Below, piece after piece: positions 16,199-25,480 of a DNA stretch of 64,000 bases. Numbering within the stretch: position 1 is the first letter of the stretch; every line of letters begins with the position of its first letter. The notes under the pieces are model-generated. The model saw only the letters and a program-made list of their open reading frames with translations. It was not told the origin of the DNA and did not search any database. Made by a program: the position numbers and the translations under genes. This DNA comes from Paraburkholderia acidisoli (GTDB lineage Bacteria; Pseudomonadota; Gammaproteobacteria; Burkholderiales; Burkholderiaceae), in contig NZ_CP046915.1 of NCBI RefSeq assembly GCF_009789675.1, positions 186,001 through 250,000 on the forward strand, written 5' to 3'.

Positions 16199-17959
16199 TC
16201 AAGCCTCGCGCCGCGTGCGCCCCGCCAGCGCCGAACCCGGCGCGGAACGCAGCAACAGTTTCGTGTAATCGGCTTGCGGCGCGGCGAATACCGCCGCGGT
16301 CTCGCCGCTTTCCACCACGCGCCCGTCCTTCAGCACGATCACGCGGTCGCTCACGTGCTGCACTACCTCGAGATCGTGCGAGATGAACAGCAGCGCCGTA
16401 CCGAGCCGCGCCTGCAACTCGCCGAGCAGATCGAGCACCTGCGCCTGCACGTACACGTCGAGCGCCGAAACGGGCTCGTCGCACACGATCAATACGGGCT
16501 CCGAAGCAATCGCGCGCGCAATGGCGATACGCTGGCGCTGGCCGCCCGACAGCGAGATCGGCAGGCGGCCAAGAAAACTCGCATCCAGCCCCACCTGTTC
16601 GAGCAACGCGATACTGCGCGCGAGCACGGCCTGGTGGTCGAGCCGTTGCGTATGCAAACCGTCGGCGAGTAAGCGGCGCACCGTGTGACGCGGATCGAAC
16701 GAACTCAGCGGATCCTGCGGGATATAGCGCATGAGCGGCCGCTGCGCGGCGCGGGCCGTTTCCGTCACGCCCGCGCCATTCCAGCGCCTGCCGAGAAATT
16801 CGACCGTGCCCTGGGTGGGCGCGAGCAAGCCGAGCACGATGTTCGCCGAGGTGCTCTTGCCCGAGCCCGATTCGCCGACGATGCCCAGCACTTCCCCTTC
16901 GCGCACGTCGAACGAGACGTTGTCGAGTGCGACGAACGCGGCGTCGGCCGGGCGCGTCGTGCCGCGCGCGTAGCGTTTGCCGATGCCGGCCACGCGCAGC
17001 ACTGTGTCTTGCGTCGCACGCGTGCGGGCGGGCAAGGGGTCGCGCACGACGGCGCGCGCGCCCTCTTCCACGAACCGCGCGGAGGCCAGCCGGTATCCGC
17101 GCGAATGCGCGCCCGGTTGCGCGGCCAGCAACTGACGCGTGTACGGATGCGAAGGCCGCTCGAGCACACTGCGCGTCGGGCCGCTATCCACCACCTCGCC
17201 GTGATGCATGACGATCACGCGGTCGGCGATTCCGGCCACCACGCCCAGATCGTGGCTGATGAGCAGCACGCCCACGCCCGCGCGCAAGCGCGCTTCGAGC
17301 ACCGCGAGCACTTGCGCCTGCACGGTCACGTCGAGCGCCGTGGTCGGTTCGTCGGCGATCACGAGCGCGGGCGACGCCGCGATCGCCGAGGCGATCAGCG
17401 CGCGTTGCCGCAAACCGCCCGACAATTCGTGCGCGTATTGCAGGGCGCGCCGCTGCGGTTCGGGTAGGCCCACGTCGCGCATGACCGCGTGCACGGCGTC
17501 GAGCCGTTGCGCGCGCGAGCGCGCCTTGCCATGCCGCGCGAGCGTTTCGCCGATCTCGCGCCCCACCGTGCGCAACGGATCGAGCGAGACCAGCGCGTCC
17601 TGCATCACGAGTCCCGCGAAGCCGCCGCGCACGGCGCGCCAGTCGCGCTCGCGAAACGTCAGCGCGGCGCGCCCGTCTATCTCGAAGCGCGTCGCGCTCA
17701 CCTGCGCGTGAGCGCCCGCGAGGCCGATCAGGCTGCGCGCGGTCAGACTCTTGCCCGACCCCGACTCGCCCACGAGCGCCACGCATTCGCCCGCGCGTAT
17801 CGTCAGATCCACGCCGCGCACGAGCGGACGGCCGCCGTTCGCATCGGCGAAACCAATCGAAAGCCCGGCGATTTCCACGAGCGTACGCGCCACCGCATGC
17901 GCGGGCGGCGCGACATCGGCGGATCGTGACGTGGCCGGAGCCAAAAATATCTCGCTCAT
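16199..17959 (-). CDS. Peptide-type ABC transporter, fused dual ATPase
   Basis: 586 residues holding two complete ATPase domains in one chain, a DppD-DppF fusion. Two Walker A motifs (GESGSGKSLTA, GESGSGKSTSA) and two signatures (LSGGLRQRALIA, LSGGQRQRIAIA) are present, with Walker B LVIADEPTTALD and LIVCDEPVSALD. The oligopeptide C-terminal motif HPYTRQLLAAQPG follows the first domain. It powers the two permeases encoded upstream with ATGA overlaps. The start at ATG 17959 overlaps the preceding stop by four bases. It is the last gene of the minus-strand operon 22894-16199. The operon also encodes a flavin monooxygenase, so the cargo is more likely a small sulfur or nitrogen compound than a peptide (inference). 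Confidence 0.93.
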   Translation of the reverse strand: MSEIFLAPATSRSADVAPPAHAVARTLVEIAGLSIGFADANGGRPLVRGVDLTIRAGECVALVGESGSGKSLTARSLIGLAGAHAQVSATRFEIDGRAALTFRERDWRAVRGGFAGLVMQDALVSLDPLRTVGREIGETLARHGKARSRAQRLDAVHAVMRDVGLPEPQRRALQYAHELSGGLRQRALIASAIAASPALVIADEPTTALDVTVQAQVLAVLEARLRAGVGVLLISHDLGVVAGIADRVIVMHHGEVVDSGPTRSVLERPSHPYTRQLLAAQPGAHSRGYRLASARFVEEGARAVVRDPLPARTRATQDTVLRVAGIGKRYARGTTRPADAAFVALDNVSFDVREGEVLGIVGESGSGKSTSANIVLGLLAPTQGTVEFLGRRWNGAGVTETARAAQRPLMRYIPQDPLSSFDPRHTVRRLLADGLHTQRLDHQAVLARSIALLEQVGLDASFLGRLPISLSGGQRQRIAIARAIASEPVLIVCDEPVSALDVYVQAQVLDLLGELQARLGTALLFISHDLEVVQHVSDRVIVLKDGRVVESGETAAVFAAPQADYTKLLLRSAPGSALAGRTRREA

Positions 17960-18843
17960 CGCGTGCGAACTCCATAAATGCGCGACAGGTACTTGCCGAT
18001 GGTGGTGAACGCGATCACGGTGAGCGTGATCGCGAGGCCCGGAAACACGCTCGGCCACCACGCGACGCGCAGCACGTCGCGCCCTTCGGCGAGCATCACG
18101 CCCCACTCGGGCGTGGGCGGTTGCGGGCCGAGCCCGAGAAAGCTCAAACCCGAGACGGCGATGATCGCGCTGCCGATGTCGATGGTCGCGATCACTGGCA
18201 CCGCCGCGAGCACGTTCGGCAGCACGTGCCGCCAGAACACCTCGCTGCGCGAGAGCCCGAAGATCGCGGCATGCGTGACGTAGTCGGCGCGGCGCACGAC
18301 CAGCGTTTGCGCGCGCAGCACGCGGCCGAACTTGGGAATGCCCGCAATGCCCACGGCCACCGCGATATTGACGATGCCCTGGCCGAGAAACGACACCACG
18401 AACAGCGAGAGCAGCACGGGCGGAAACGCCGAAAGCACGTCGAACACGCGTGATGCGCCCTCGTCCACGACCCGCCGCCCGAGGCCCGCGCACAAGCCGA
18501 TCAGGAGCCCGATCCACAGACTCACGAGCATGCTCGCGAGGCCGATCAGCAGCGAATAACGCGCGCCGTACACCACGCGCGCGAGCACATCGCGGCCAAT
18601 GCGGTCGGTGCCGAGCCAGTGCGCGGCGTCGGGCGGCTGCATGGCGTGCGCGACGTCGCTGAGCAACGGATCCCAGGGCGTCACCGCATGCGGGAACGCC
18701 ATCGCGAACGCGAGCAGCGCAAGAAAGGCCGATGCCGCCAGCACAGCGCGTGGCACGTTCACGAGCCGCCGCCACGCGGCCTGAACGCGCAAACCGCGCG
18801 AGCGCGGCGCTGAAGCGGCGTACACCTCGGAGATATCGCTCAT
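17956..18843 (-). CDS. ABC transporter permease (DppC-like)
   Basis: 295 residues, ATG 18843 overlapping the stop of the other permease. There is an N-terminal membrane anchor (VLAASAFLALLAFAMA), then HWLGTDRIGRDVLARVVYGARYSLLIG, the hallmark of DppC/OppC permeases, and the EAA loop in the segment ITHAAIFGLSRSEVFWRHVLPN-like region (ADYVTHAAIFGLSRSE). About six transmembrane helices are apparent. With the DppB-like partner it forms the membrane channel of the transporter. Confidence 0.92.
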   Translation of the reverse strand: MSDISEVYAASAPRSRGLRVQAAWRRLVNVPRAVLAASAFLALLAFAMAFPHAVTPWDPLLSDVAHAMQPPDAAHWLGTDRIGRDVLARVVYGARYSLLIGLASMLVSLWIGLLIGLCAGLGRRVVDEGASRVFDVLSAFPPVLLSLFVVSFLGQGIVNIAVAVGIAGIPKFGRVLRAQTLVVRRADYVTHAAIFGLSRSEVFWRHVLPNVLAAVPVIATIDIGSAIIAVSGLSFLGLGPQPPTPEWGVMLAEGRDVLRVAWWPSVFPGLAITLTVIAFTTIGKYLSRIYGVRTR

Positions 18844-19775
18844 GGATTGCGCAACCTCGGGTCGATGAAGAGATAGGCGATGTCGAGCGCCGTGGAGATC
18901 ACCACGTGCACGAAGGCGGCGAGCAGCACGACCGCGAGCACCACGGGCACGTCCTGCGAGGTCACCGCGTCGAGCGTGATACTGCCGAGCCCGGGCCGGC
19001 CGAACAGCTTTTCGGTGATCACGGCGCCGCCGAGCAGACCGCCGATCAGCCAGCCGCCGAGCGTCACCACGGGCAGCAGCGCATGGCGCAGCAGATGCCC
19101 CACGCGCAAGCCCGCTTCCGACACGCCGCGCGCGCGCACCGTGGTCACGAAGGGCCGCTCGAACGCGGCGTCGAGCGCCTCGCGCATGACCTGCGAGAGC
19201 ATGCCCGCCGTGGGCAGCGCGAGCGTGACGGCGGGCAGCACGAGCGAGCGCCAGCCCGCCGCGCCCGAGACGGGAAAGAGCCGCCAGTGGAACGAGAACG
19301 CGATAAGCAGCAGCAGGCCGCCCCAGAACACCGGCGTGGACGTGCACACGAGTTCGCCCGCCGAGGCGATGCGCGCGGACCACGCGCCCAATCCGCCCGC
19401 GTGGCTCGCGCCTGCCGTGGCCGTGGCCACGCCGAGCGCGAGCAGCACCGCCAGCACGCCCGCCGAACCCGCGAGTTGCGCCGTAGGCCACAACTGGCTG
19501 ACGATCACGGCGCTCACCGGCTGCTGCAGCACGAACGAGGTGCCGAGATCGCCGTGCAACAGGCGCAGCACGAACTGCCCGTACTGCCACAAAAGGCTGT
19601 GGTCGAGGCCCCACTGCGCGGCAATGGCCTCGCGCAAGCCGGGATACGAAAGATCGCCCGCGAGCACGTCTTCGATCCGGCCGGGCAACGCGTGCACGGT
19701 CACGAACGCCGCGCTCGCCGCGAGCCACAGCACCAGCAAACCCGTGAGCAACCGGGCCGCGACTTGACGCAACAT
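18840..19775 (-). CDS. ABC transporter permease (DppB-like)
   Basis: 311 residues. ATG 19775 starts just after the binding-protein stop. An N-terminal helix (LLTGLLVLWLAASAAFVTVH) precedes a periplasmic loop with GLDHSLLWQYGQFVLRLLHGDLGTSF, the signature of DppB/OppB/GsiC permeases. The EAA loop lies around TTVRARGVSEAGLRVGHLLRHALLP, and FGRPGLGSITLDAV matches the family's C-terminal motif. Gene order binding protein, permease, permease, ATPase is standard for the peptide/nickel/opine class. Confidence 0.92.
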   Translation of the reverse strand: MLRQVAARLLTGLLVLWLAASAAFVTVHALPGRIEDVLAGDLSYPGLREAIAAQWGLDHSLLWQYGQFVLRLLHGDLGTSFVLQQPVSAVIVSQLWPTAQLAGSAGVLAVLLALGVATATAGASHAGGLGAWSARIASAGELVCTSTPVFWGGLLLLIAFSFHWRLFPVSGAAGWRSLVLPAVTLALPTAGMLSQVMREALDAAFERPFVTTVRARGVSEAGLRVGHLLRHALLPVVTLGGWLIGGLLGGAVITEKLFGRPGLGSITLDAVTSQDVPVVLAVVLLAAFVHVVISTALDIAYLFIDPRLRNP

Positions 19776-19776
19776 G

Positions 19777-21450
19777 TCATCCCCCTTGCTGGTCGATCCA
19801 GATGTCGTAGGCGCTCGCGGGCCCGTCGAGTTGCGGCTCGAAGCCCACGCCATGCACGTTCGATTTCGCGGCCAGGTGATATTGCGGCGCATAGAGCGGC
19901 ACGATATAGCCCTGGTCCACGGCGTACTGCTGAATCTCGCCGAGCAACTTGCGCCGCGCGTCGCCCACCGGCAAACGCCGCGCCGCATTGATCCTGCCCG
20001 TGAGCGTGCGGTCCGGGTTCGGAATGGCCTGATAGAGAAAACCGCCGTCGCCGAGCATGTCCCACAGTTCCATCGCCACGTCGGAGGGGTTGTCGGTATT
20101 CGGATAGACGCTCCACACACCCGTGTGCTGCTGCGTGGCGAACTCGCCCGCCGTGGTGATGCGCAGGCGCAGGTCGAGACCCACGTTCTGGCGCAACGCC
20201 GACTGGATCGCGCGAATCAGCACGTCGCGGCTATCGCGCACATATGGCTGCGGGTAGCCCACTTCCACGCTCAGGCGCTTGCCGTTCTTCGTGCGAAAGC
20301 CGTCGCTGTCGCGCGTGGTCCAGCCGGCTTCGTCGAGCAGGTGATTGGCTTGCGCGATCTGGTTGCCCCACGAATTGGGCAGCGCCTTCGCATAGTCGGG
20401 ATTGTCGGGGCCGATGTTGGACCACGCGCGCCGCACCGTGCCCAGATAGACGCTCTTGACGATACCGTCGAGATCGAAGCCGTCGCGCAAGGCGCGGCGC
20501 ACGCGCACGTCGTTGGCGGGCCACGCGGTGTAGTTCACGTTGAGCGTGAACGAGGTGGTCGCCGAAGGACCGGTGAGAAACTGGAAACCGTCCACATGAT
20601 CGAACAAGCTCGCGTCGGTCGGCTGCACGCCTTCGATCAGATCGACCTGCCCCGAACTCAGCGCGCCCGTGCGCACCGAAGCCTCGGGCAGGAAGCGATA
20701 CACCACCTTGTCGAGCCACGCCGCGCCCTGATGCTGCGCGGCCGTGGGTGCCCAATGGTAAGCGGCGTTGCGCGTGAAGGTCGCCGCCTGGCCGCGCTGA
20801 TACGCGCTGAACACGAACGGCCCCGTGCCGACGATGCCCGGACCGCCCGCGCACAGATCGTGATTGCCCGCGAGCGACTTCGGCGAGAGAAAGCCCAGCT
20901 TCACGCTGGAGAGCGATTCGAGCGTGGTGGAATCGGGCTCCTTCAACACGATGCGCGCCACGTACGGCGACACTACGTCGACATGATCGAGATGCACGAG
21001 CAGCGAAACCGAAGGCGCCGTGGTGGCCGCGTTCGCGATCACATAGTCGAAGTTGGCTTTCACGGCTTGCGCGTCGAACGGCGTGCCGTCGGTGAAATGC
21101 ACGTCGTCGCGCAGGTTGAACGTATAGGTCTTGCCGTCGTCGGACACGCTCCACGACTTCGCGAGCCACGGTGCGTAAGAACCGTCGCGTTGCTTGAAGA
21201 TCAGCGAATCCACGAAATTGCGGATCACCCAGAACGCGTTTTGCTGCGACGAGCGATGCGGGTCGAAACACGCCGGTTCGGTTGTCACGCCCCACGTGAG
21301 CGTGCCGCCGGATACCGGCTTGAGCGCCGCGGCGTGCTGCGCCGTTGGCGCGCTGTCCGCCTTGTTGCATGCCGCGAGCGGCAGCAACGCACATGCCGCC
21401 GCAATAACGGACATTGCGTAGTACACCGATTTATTCTTGTGTCGATACAT
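19777..21450 (-). CDS. ABC transporter substrate-binding lipoprotein (family 5)
   Basis: 557 residues from ATG 21450; a GTG at 21480 in frame would add ten residues. A lipoprotein signal ends in LLPLAAC. The mature part carries the family-5 peptide-binding protein landmarks: GGTLTWGVTTEPACFDPH, WSVSDDGKTYTFNLRDDVHFTDGTPF and the RRALRDGFDLDGIVKSVY segment. Family members bind peptides, nickel, glutathione, haem or opines; the neighbouring flavin monooxygenases suggest another small solute. It lies 79 bp downstream of the monooxygenase gene 21530-22894 in the same direction, probably in one operon. Confidence 0.92.
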   Translation of the reverse strand: MYRHKNKSVYYAMSVIAAACALLPLAACNKADSAPTAQHAAALKPVSGGTLTWGVTTEPACFDPHRSSQQNAFWVIRNFVDSLIFKQRDGSYAPWLAKSWSVSDDGKTYTFNLRDDVHFTDGTPFDAQAVKANFDYVIANAATTAPSVSLLVHLDHVDVVSPYVARIVLKEPDSTTLESLSSVKLGFLSPKSLAGNHDLCAGGPGIVGTGPFVFSAYQRGQAATFTRNAAYHWAPTAAQHQGAAWLDKVVYRFLPEASVRTGALSSGQVDLIEGVQPTDASLFDHVDGFQFLTGPSATTSFTLNVNYTAWPANDVRVRRALRDGFDLDGIVKSVYLGTVRRAWSNIGPDNPDYAKALPNSWGNQIAQANHLLDEAGWTTRDSDGFRTKNGKRLSVEVGYPQPYVRDSRDVLIRAIQSALRQNVGLDLRLRITTAGEFATQQHTGVWSVYPNTDNPSDVAMELWDMLGDGGFLYQAIPNPDRTLTGRINAARRLPVGDARRKLLGEIQQYAVDQGYIVPLYAPQYHLAAKSNVHGVGFEPQLDGPASAYDIWIDQQGG

Positions 21451-21529
21451 CGTGTGCCTGATAAGCCATAGAGAAACCACGGATTCAAACGTTCACGCCG
21501 CGCGGCGTGCCTTGTTCAAGCGTTGCTGG

Positions 21530-22894
21530 TTACGCGGGCTCGGCGGCCTCGTGCCGTTGCGCGTGCGTGTGATCCGGCCGCGCCAGACCGAAGTGCTCGC
21601 GCAGCGTTCTCCCTTCGTACTCCGTACGAAATAGCCCCCGTTGCTGGAGAATGGGCACGACGCCTTCGACGAACGCCTCGAGGCCGTCCGGCAGCGCGTC
21701 GGGCATGAGATTGAAGCCGTCGGCGGCTTCGCCTTTGAACCAGCGTTCGATGTCGTCGGCAATCTGCTCCGGCGTGCCCACGATCACGCGATGCCCGCCA
21801 CCGCCGCCCAGCGCGCGAATCAGCTCGCGCACCGTATGGCCGCCGCGCCGCGCTTCGGCGAGCGTGGCGTGAAAGAACGTGTGATTGCCGTTGCCGCCGT
21901 TCGGCAGCGCGAGGTCGTCGGGCAGGCGCCGGTCGAGATCGAGCACGTCGGGCGAGACGCCCAGAATGCCCGCGATCCGCGTGAGGCTGTAGCGCCACGG
22001 GATCTGGTCGATGAGATCGTCGCGGCGCCGTCGCGCCTCGGCCTCGGTCGCGCCGATGATGGTGGTCAGCCCCGCCAGCACCTTCACGCCAGCGGGCCTT
22101 CCATACGCGGCGGCGCGCGCATTCAGCTCGCGCCGGTACGCCGCCGACTCCTCGAACGACTGCGAGGCGGAAAAAACAGCTTCGGCGTGGCGCGCGGCGA
22201 GATCGCGCCCGTCGGCGGAACCGCCCGCCTGCACCAGCACCGGATGCCCTTGCGGCGTGCGCGGCAGATTGAGCGGCCCTTGCACCTGGAAGAAGCGCCC
22301 GCGATGCGCGAGCGGCCGCACTTTATTCACGTCGATGAAGCGTCCGCTCGCCTTGTCGCCAATGAACGCGTCGTCGTCCCAACTGTTCCAGAGCGCCTTG
22401 ACGACCTCCGTGAACTCCGCCGCGCGCGCGTAGCGTTCCGCGTGATCGGGCACGGCGTCGCGGCCGAAGTTGCGCGCCGAAGGCAGGTCGGCGGTCGTCA
22501 CCACGTTCCAGCCCGCGCGCCCGTGGCTCACATGATCGAGCGTGGCGAAACGGCGCGCGATGTTGTACGGCTCGTTATAGCTCGTCGATGCCGTGCCGAT
22601 CACGCCGATATGCGTGGTGGCCGCCGCGATGCTCGCGAGCAGCACCGTGGGTTCGAGCGCCGTGATCGGCCGGAAGTCGATCTGGTCGATGATCGCGGCG
22701 TTGTCGGCGAGAAACACGGCGTCGAGCTTGCCGCGCTCGGCGAGTTGCGCGACGCGCACGTAATGCCCGACATCGACGAACGCGCGCGGATCGGCATGAT
22801 CCAGGCGCCACGCCGAAGGCACGAAGCCCGAGTGCAGGATGTTGACGTTCAGATGCAGGCGGCGCGGCGCAGTGGCCGCAGCAGGATGGCTCAT
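21530..22894 (-). CDS. LLM-class flavin-dependent monooxygenase (NtaA/DszA type), second copy
   Basis: 454 residues. The protein shares the layout of the monooxygenase at 13445-14785: LDAVFLADNA, LEPTVLLASIAAATTHIGVIGTASTS, the flavin segment GRAGWNVVTTADL, and RTPQGHPVLVQAGGS. The N-terminal LNVNILHSGFVPSAWR segment is typical of the NtaA/SnaA branch. It is the first gene of the minus-strand transport operon and is divergent from the epoxide hydrolase. Two related monooxygenases in one locus suggest successive or alternative oxygenations of an imported compound. No dedicated flavin reductase lies nearby. Confidence 0.9.
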   Translation of the reverse strand: MSHPAAATAPRRLHLNVNILHSGFVPSAWRLDHADPRAFVDVGHYVRVAQLAERGKLDAVFLADNAAIIDQIDFRPITALEPTVLLASIAAATTHIGVIGTASTSYNEPYNIARRFATLDHVSHGRAGWNVVTTADLPSARNFGRDAVPDHAERYARAAEFTEVVKALWNSWDDDAFIGDKASGRFIDVNKVRPLAHRGRFFQVQGPLNLPRTPQGHPVLVQAGGSADGRDLAARHAEAVFSASQSFEESAAYRRELNARAAAYGRPAGVKVLAGLTTIIGATEAEARRRRDDLIDQIPWRYSLTRIAGILGVSPDVLDLDRRLPDDLALPNGGNGNHTFFHATLAEARRGGHTVRELIRALGGGGGHRVIVGTPEQIADDIERWFKGEAADGFNLMPDALPDGLEAFVEGVVPILQQRGLFRTEYEGRTLREHFGLARPDHTHAQRHEAAEPA

Positions 22895-23092
22895 CGTTGG
22901 GTGTCCTCGTGTGCGCTAAACCCCGGCCAAAAAGTATAGGCACCGGGCCGCACGCGACTAACCATGAAATCGCCATTTGGATATGCGCGGCCATGCGCAG
23001 GCGCGCGCGGGAGCATGCTCGCGTACGCCGTGGCGCGCAGACCGCAGCGCACGCGGATAGAATCGACGTTCCCTTCTCGCGACGGACGCGCC

Positions 23093-24244
23093 ATGAACCT
23101 CTCGCCATTCGAAATCGCCGTAACGGACGAGGCCATCGACGATCTGCAACGGCGCTTGCGCAACACGCGCTGGGCCTGGTTGACGCCCGCCGACGCCTGG
23201 CAGCAGGGCACGGACGGCGCGTGGCTGCGCGCGTGCGTCGAGTACTGGGCCGAGCGTTTCGACTGGCGCGCCGCGCAACGCGCGCTGAATCGCCTGCCGC
23301 AATTCATGGCCGAGGTGAACGGTCAGCGCGTGCACGTCGTGCATCGGCGCGGCGTTGGGCCCAAGCCGTATCCGCTCGTGATCACGCATGGCTGGCCCGG
23401 CTCGTTTTTCGAGTTCCACGCGCTGGCCGAGCGGCTCGCGAATCCCGCGGCGTTCGGCGCGAGCCCCGACGACGCGTTCGATGTCGTCACGCCCTCGCTG
23501 CCCGGCTTCGCGTTTTCGCCCGCGCCCGCCGCGCCTGGCACCTCGGTGTTTCAGGTGGCCGACTTGTGGGTGGCGCTCATGCGCGGTCTGGGTTACGAGC
23601 GCTTCGGCGCGCAAGGCGGCGATCTGGGCGCGGGCGTATCCGTCGCGCTGGCCGCGCGCCACGCGCCGCACGTGGACGGCATCCATCTGAACTTTTTGCC
23701 CAGTTCGTTCGAGCCCGCGATCGGTCCCGGCGACGCGCCCATGAGCGAAGCCGAACAGGCCTTTGTGCGCGCGAAAGCCGACTGGGCCGCGCTGGAAGGC
23801 GGCTATGCGCATATGCACGCGACGAAACCGCAAACCGCCGCGGCCGCGCTCAACGACTCGCCCGCCGGTCTCGCCGCGTGGATCGGCGAAAAATTTCGCG
23901 CGTGGAGCGACTGCGGCGGCGAACTCGAGCGGCGCTTCTCGAAGGACGAACTGCTCACCAATCTGTCGCTCTACTGGTTCACGCAGAGCATCGGCACCTC
24001 GATGCAGATGTACTGGGAGAACCGCTTGCAGCCGTTTCGCTTCGCGGCGGGTGAGCGCGTGGCGCCGCCGGTCGCGTTCGCGCATTTTCCGCACGAGATC
24101 AGCCACCCGCCGCGCTCGTGGCTCGAACGCGTGTTCAACGTGGCGCAATGGACCGACATGCCGCGCGGCGGCCATTTCGCGGCGATGGAAGAACCCGACC
24201 TGCTCGCGGAGGATATCCGCCGCTTCTTCCGGCGCTTTCGTTAG
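23093..24244 (+). CDS. Epoxide hydrolase (EHN-type alpha/beta hydrolase)
   Basis: 383 residues from ATG 23093; upstream in-frame codons lack family similarity. The N-terminal EHN domain (FEIAVTDEAIDDLQRRLRNTRW) precedes an alpha/beta hydrolase domain with the HGWPGS oxyanion motif, the nucleophile loop AQGGDLGAGV (Asp) and a C-terminal RGGHFAAMEEPDLLAEDI carrying the catalytic His. The family opens epoxides such as juvenile hormone or microsomal substrates, but many bacterial members have unknown targets. It is divergent from the transporter operon, so it may share its control region and act on a product of the monooxygenases. Confidence 0.9.
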   Translation: MNLSPFEIAVTDEAIDDLQRRLRNTRWAWLTPADAWQQGTDGAWLRACVEYWAERFDWRAAQRALNRLPQFMAEVNGQRVHVVHRRGVGPKPYPLVITHGWPGSFFEFHALAERLANPAAFGASPDDAFDVVTPSLPGFAFSPAPAAPGTSVFQVADLWVALMRGLGYERFGAQGGDLGAGVSVALAARHAPHVDGIHLNFLPSSFEPAIGPGDAPMSEAEQAFVRAKADWAALEGGYAHMHATKPQTAAAALNDSPAGLAAWIGEKFRAWSDCGGELERRFSKDELLTNLSLYWFTQSIGTSMQMYWENRLQPFRFAAGERVAPPVAFAHFPHEISHPPRSWLERVFNVAQWTDMPRGGHFAAMEEPDLLAEDIRRFFRRFR

Positions 24245-24375
24245 CGCACGCCTCCGGGGGCCGCATCGTCATGCTGCCTGGACGGCTCGCGCGGCCAGAA
24301 ACGCGGGCGTGGCATCATCCTTGCGTAGACGTTCCCACCTCATCGAGCGAAGCGCCAGACAGCGACGACCCGGCC

Positions 24376-24582
24376 ATGAAAGTCAGAAAGCAGCATCAAC
24401 GTAGACAATTGCGGATTTTCCGCGCGCCCAGCGGGCAATGGGCCGGGCGCGTGACGGACGGCACGAGCCAGGTGGCGGGCGTGGCCGGCTGCGAAACGCC
24501 CGGCGACGTGCAGCGCCTCACCGGCATTCCCGAGCAGGATGTGGAGATCGACCCGACCGGGCACGACACGCCGGATCGCTGA
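24376..24582 (+). CDS. Small hypothetical protein
   Basis: 68 residues, ATG 24376. The product is charged and basic at the N-terminus (MKVRKQHQRRQLRIFR), contains PSGQWAGRV and GCETPGDVQRLTGIP, and lacks membrane segments or a signal. I recognise no family. The pattern xxxRAPSGQWAGRV resembles small Burkholderiales proteins of unknown role. It lies between the epoxide hydrolase and the converging deacetylase. Coding is plausible because the composition is balanced and not Arg/His-rich like the antisense shadows, but no strong ribosome site is visible. Confidence 0.5.
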   Translation: MKVRKQHQRRQLRIFRAPSGQWAGRVTDGTSQVAGVAGCETPGDVQRLTGIPEQDVEIDPTGHDTPDR

Positions 24583-24613
24583 CGCGCGGCGTCTCTGGCA
24601 CCGCGCGCCGGAG

Positions 24614-25480
24614 TTAGCGCTTGATGCGCAGATACGCGCGGCTGAGCGCCGGCCTGGTGTGCACCCAGAGCCGCGACGCGAGCCACGACACCGGCCGGTC
24701 GCGCACTTCGAGCCGCGAAATCGAGCGCGGCTCGCTGGTTGCCCCGCTGCCCGCCTCGTGGGCGCGCGCATGCCGATAATTCGGCCCCACCTCGCAGGTG
24801 TAGAGATGACGAAAGCCCGCCTGCGCCGCGGCGCTCACGTAGTCGTCGTCGTAATAGCCTTGCGGCCAGCACAGATGATCCGAAGCCACGCCGAACCTCG
24901 CCCGCAACGTCGCGCGCGAGTCGAGCAGATCGCGCGCGAGCCAGGCGCGTTTTTCCTGCGGATTCGCGGCCACCTTGTCCCAGCGCACGTGCGAATGCGT
25001 ATGGCTGTGAAACTCGAAGGTGCCGCTCGCGCGCATCGCCTCGATTTCCGACCAGCGCAGAATCGCGCGATCGGTTTCACCGATGTCGATGGCCGCTTCG
25101 CCCGCGTGATGGTCGAGCAAAGGCGGCAGCGCGCCGCCCGAGCCCGCATGCGCGCGCGGCGGCCCTTCGCCGGGCCAGCTCGTCACCAGAAAGCAGAGTG
25201 CCGTCTGGCCATGCGCCTTCAGCACGGGATACGCGTGCACCCAGTTGTCGAGATAGCCGTCGTCGAAGGTGAGCACGACCGACTTTTCCGGCAGCGGCTC
25301 GCCCGCGAACCAGGCCGCGAGCTGCGCGCCGCCCACGGTGCGATAACCGGCCTTCGCGAGCCACGCCATCTGCGCCGCGAAATGTTCGGGCGACACCGTG
25401 ATCATGCCCGGCGCGGTGCTGACATGGTGATACATGAGCACCGGCACGACGCGCGCGCCGGCTGGCGTTTTGCGAATCAC
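24614..25480 (-). CDS. Polysaccharide deacetylase
   Basis: 288 residues. A GTG start at 25480 overlaps the glycosyltransferase stop (GTGA), giving MIRKTPAG. The NodB-homology domain shows VPVLMYHHVS, LTFDDGYLDN (metal-binding Asp and catalytic Asp) and FEFHSHTHSH (metal-binding His pair), then CWPQGYYDDDY. These enzymes remove N-acetyl groups from polysaccharides. Coupling to the GT4 gene suggests assembly or tailoring of a surface glycan. No signal peptide is evident. The C-terminal tail is rich in Arg. It is the last gene of a two-gene unit. Confidence 0.9.
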   Translation of the reverse strand: MIRKTPAGARVVPVLMYHHVSTAPGMITVSPEHFAAQMAWLAKAGYRTVGGAQLAAWFAGEPLPEKSVVLTFDDGYLDNWVHAYPVLKAHGQTALCFLVTSWPGEGPPRAHAGSGGALPPLLDHHAGEAAIDIGETDRAILRWSEIEAMRASGTFEFHSHTHSHVRWDKVAANPQEKRAWLARDLLDSRATLRARFGVASDHLCWPQGYYDDDYVSAAAQAGFRHLYTCEVGPNYRHARAHEAGSGATSEPRSISRLEVRDRPVSWLASRLWVHTRPALSRAYLRIKR

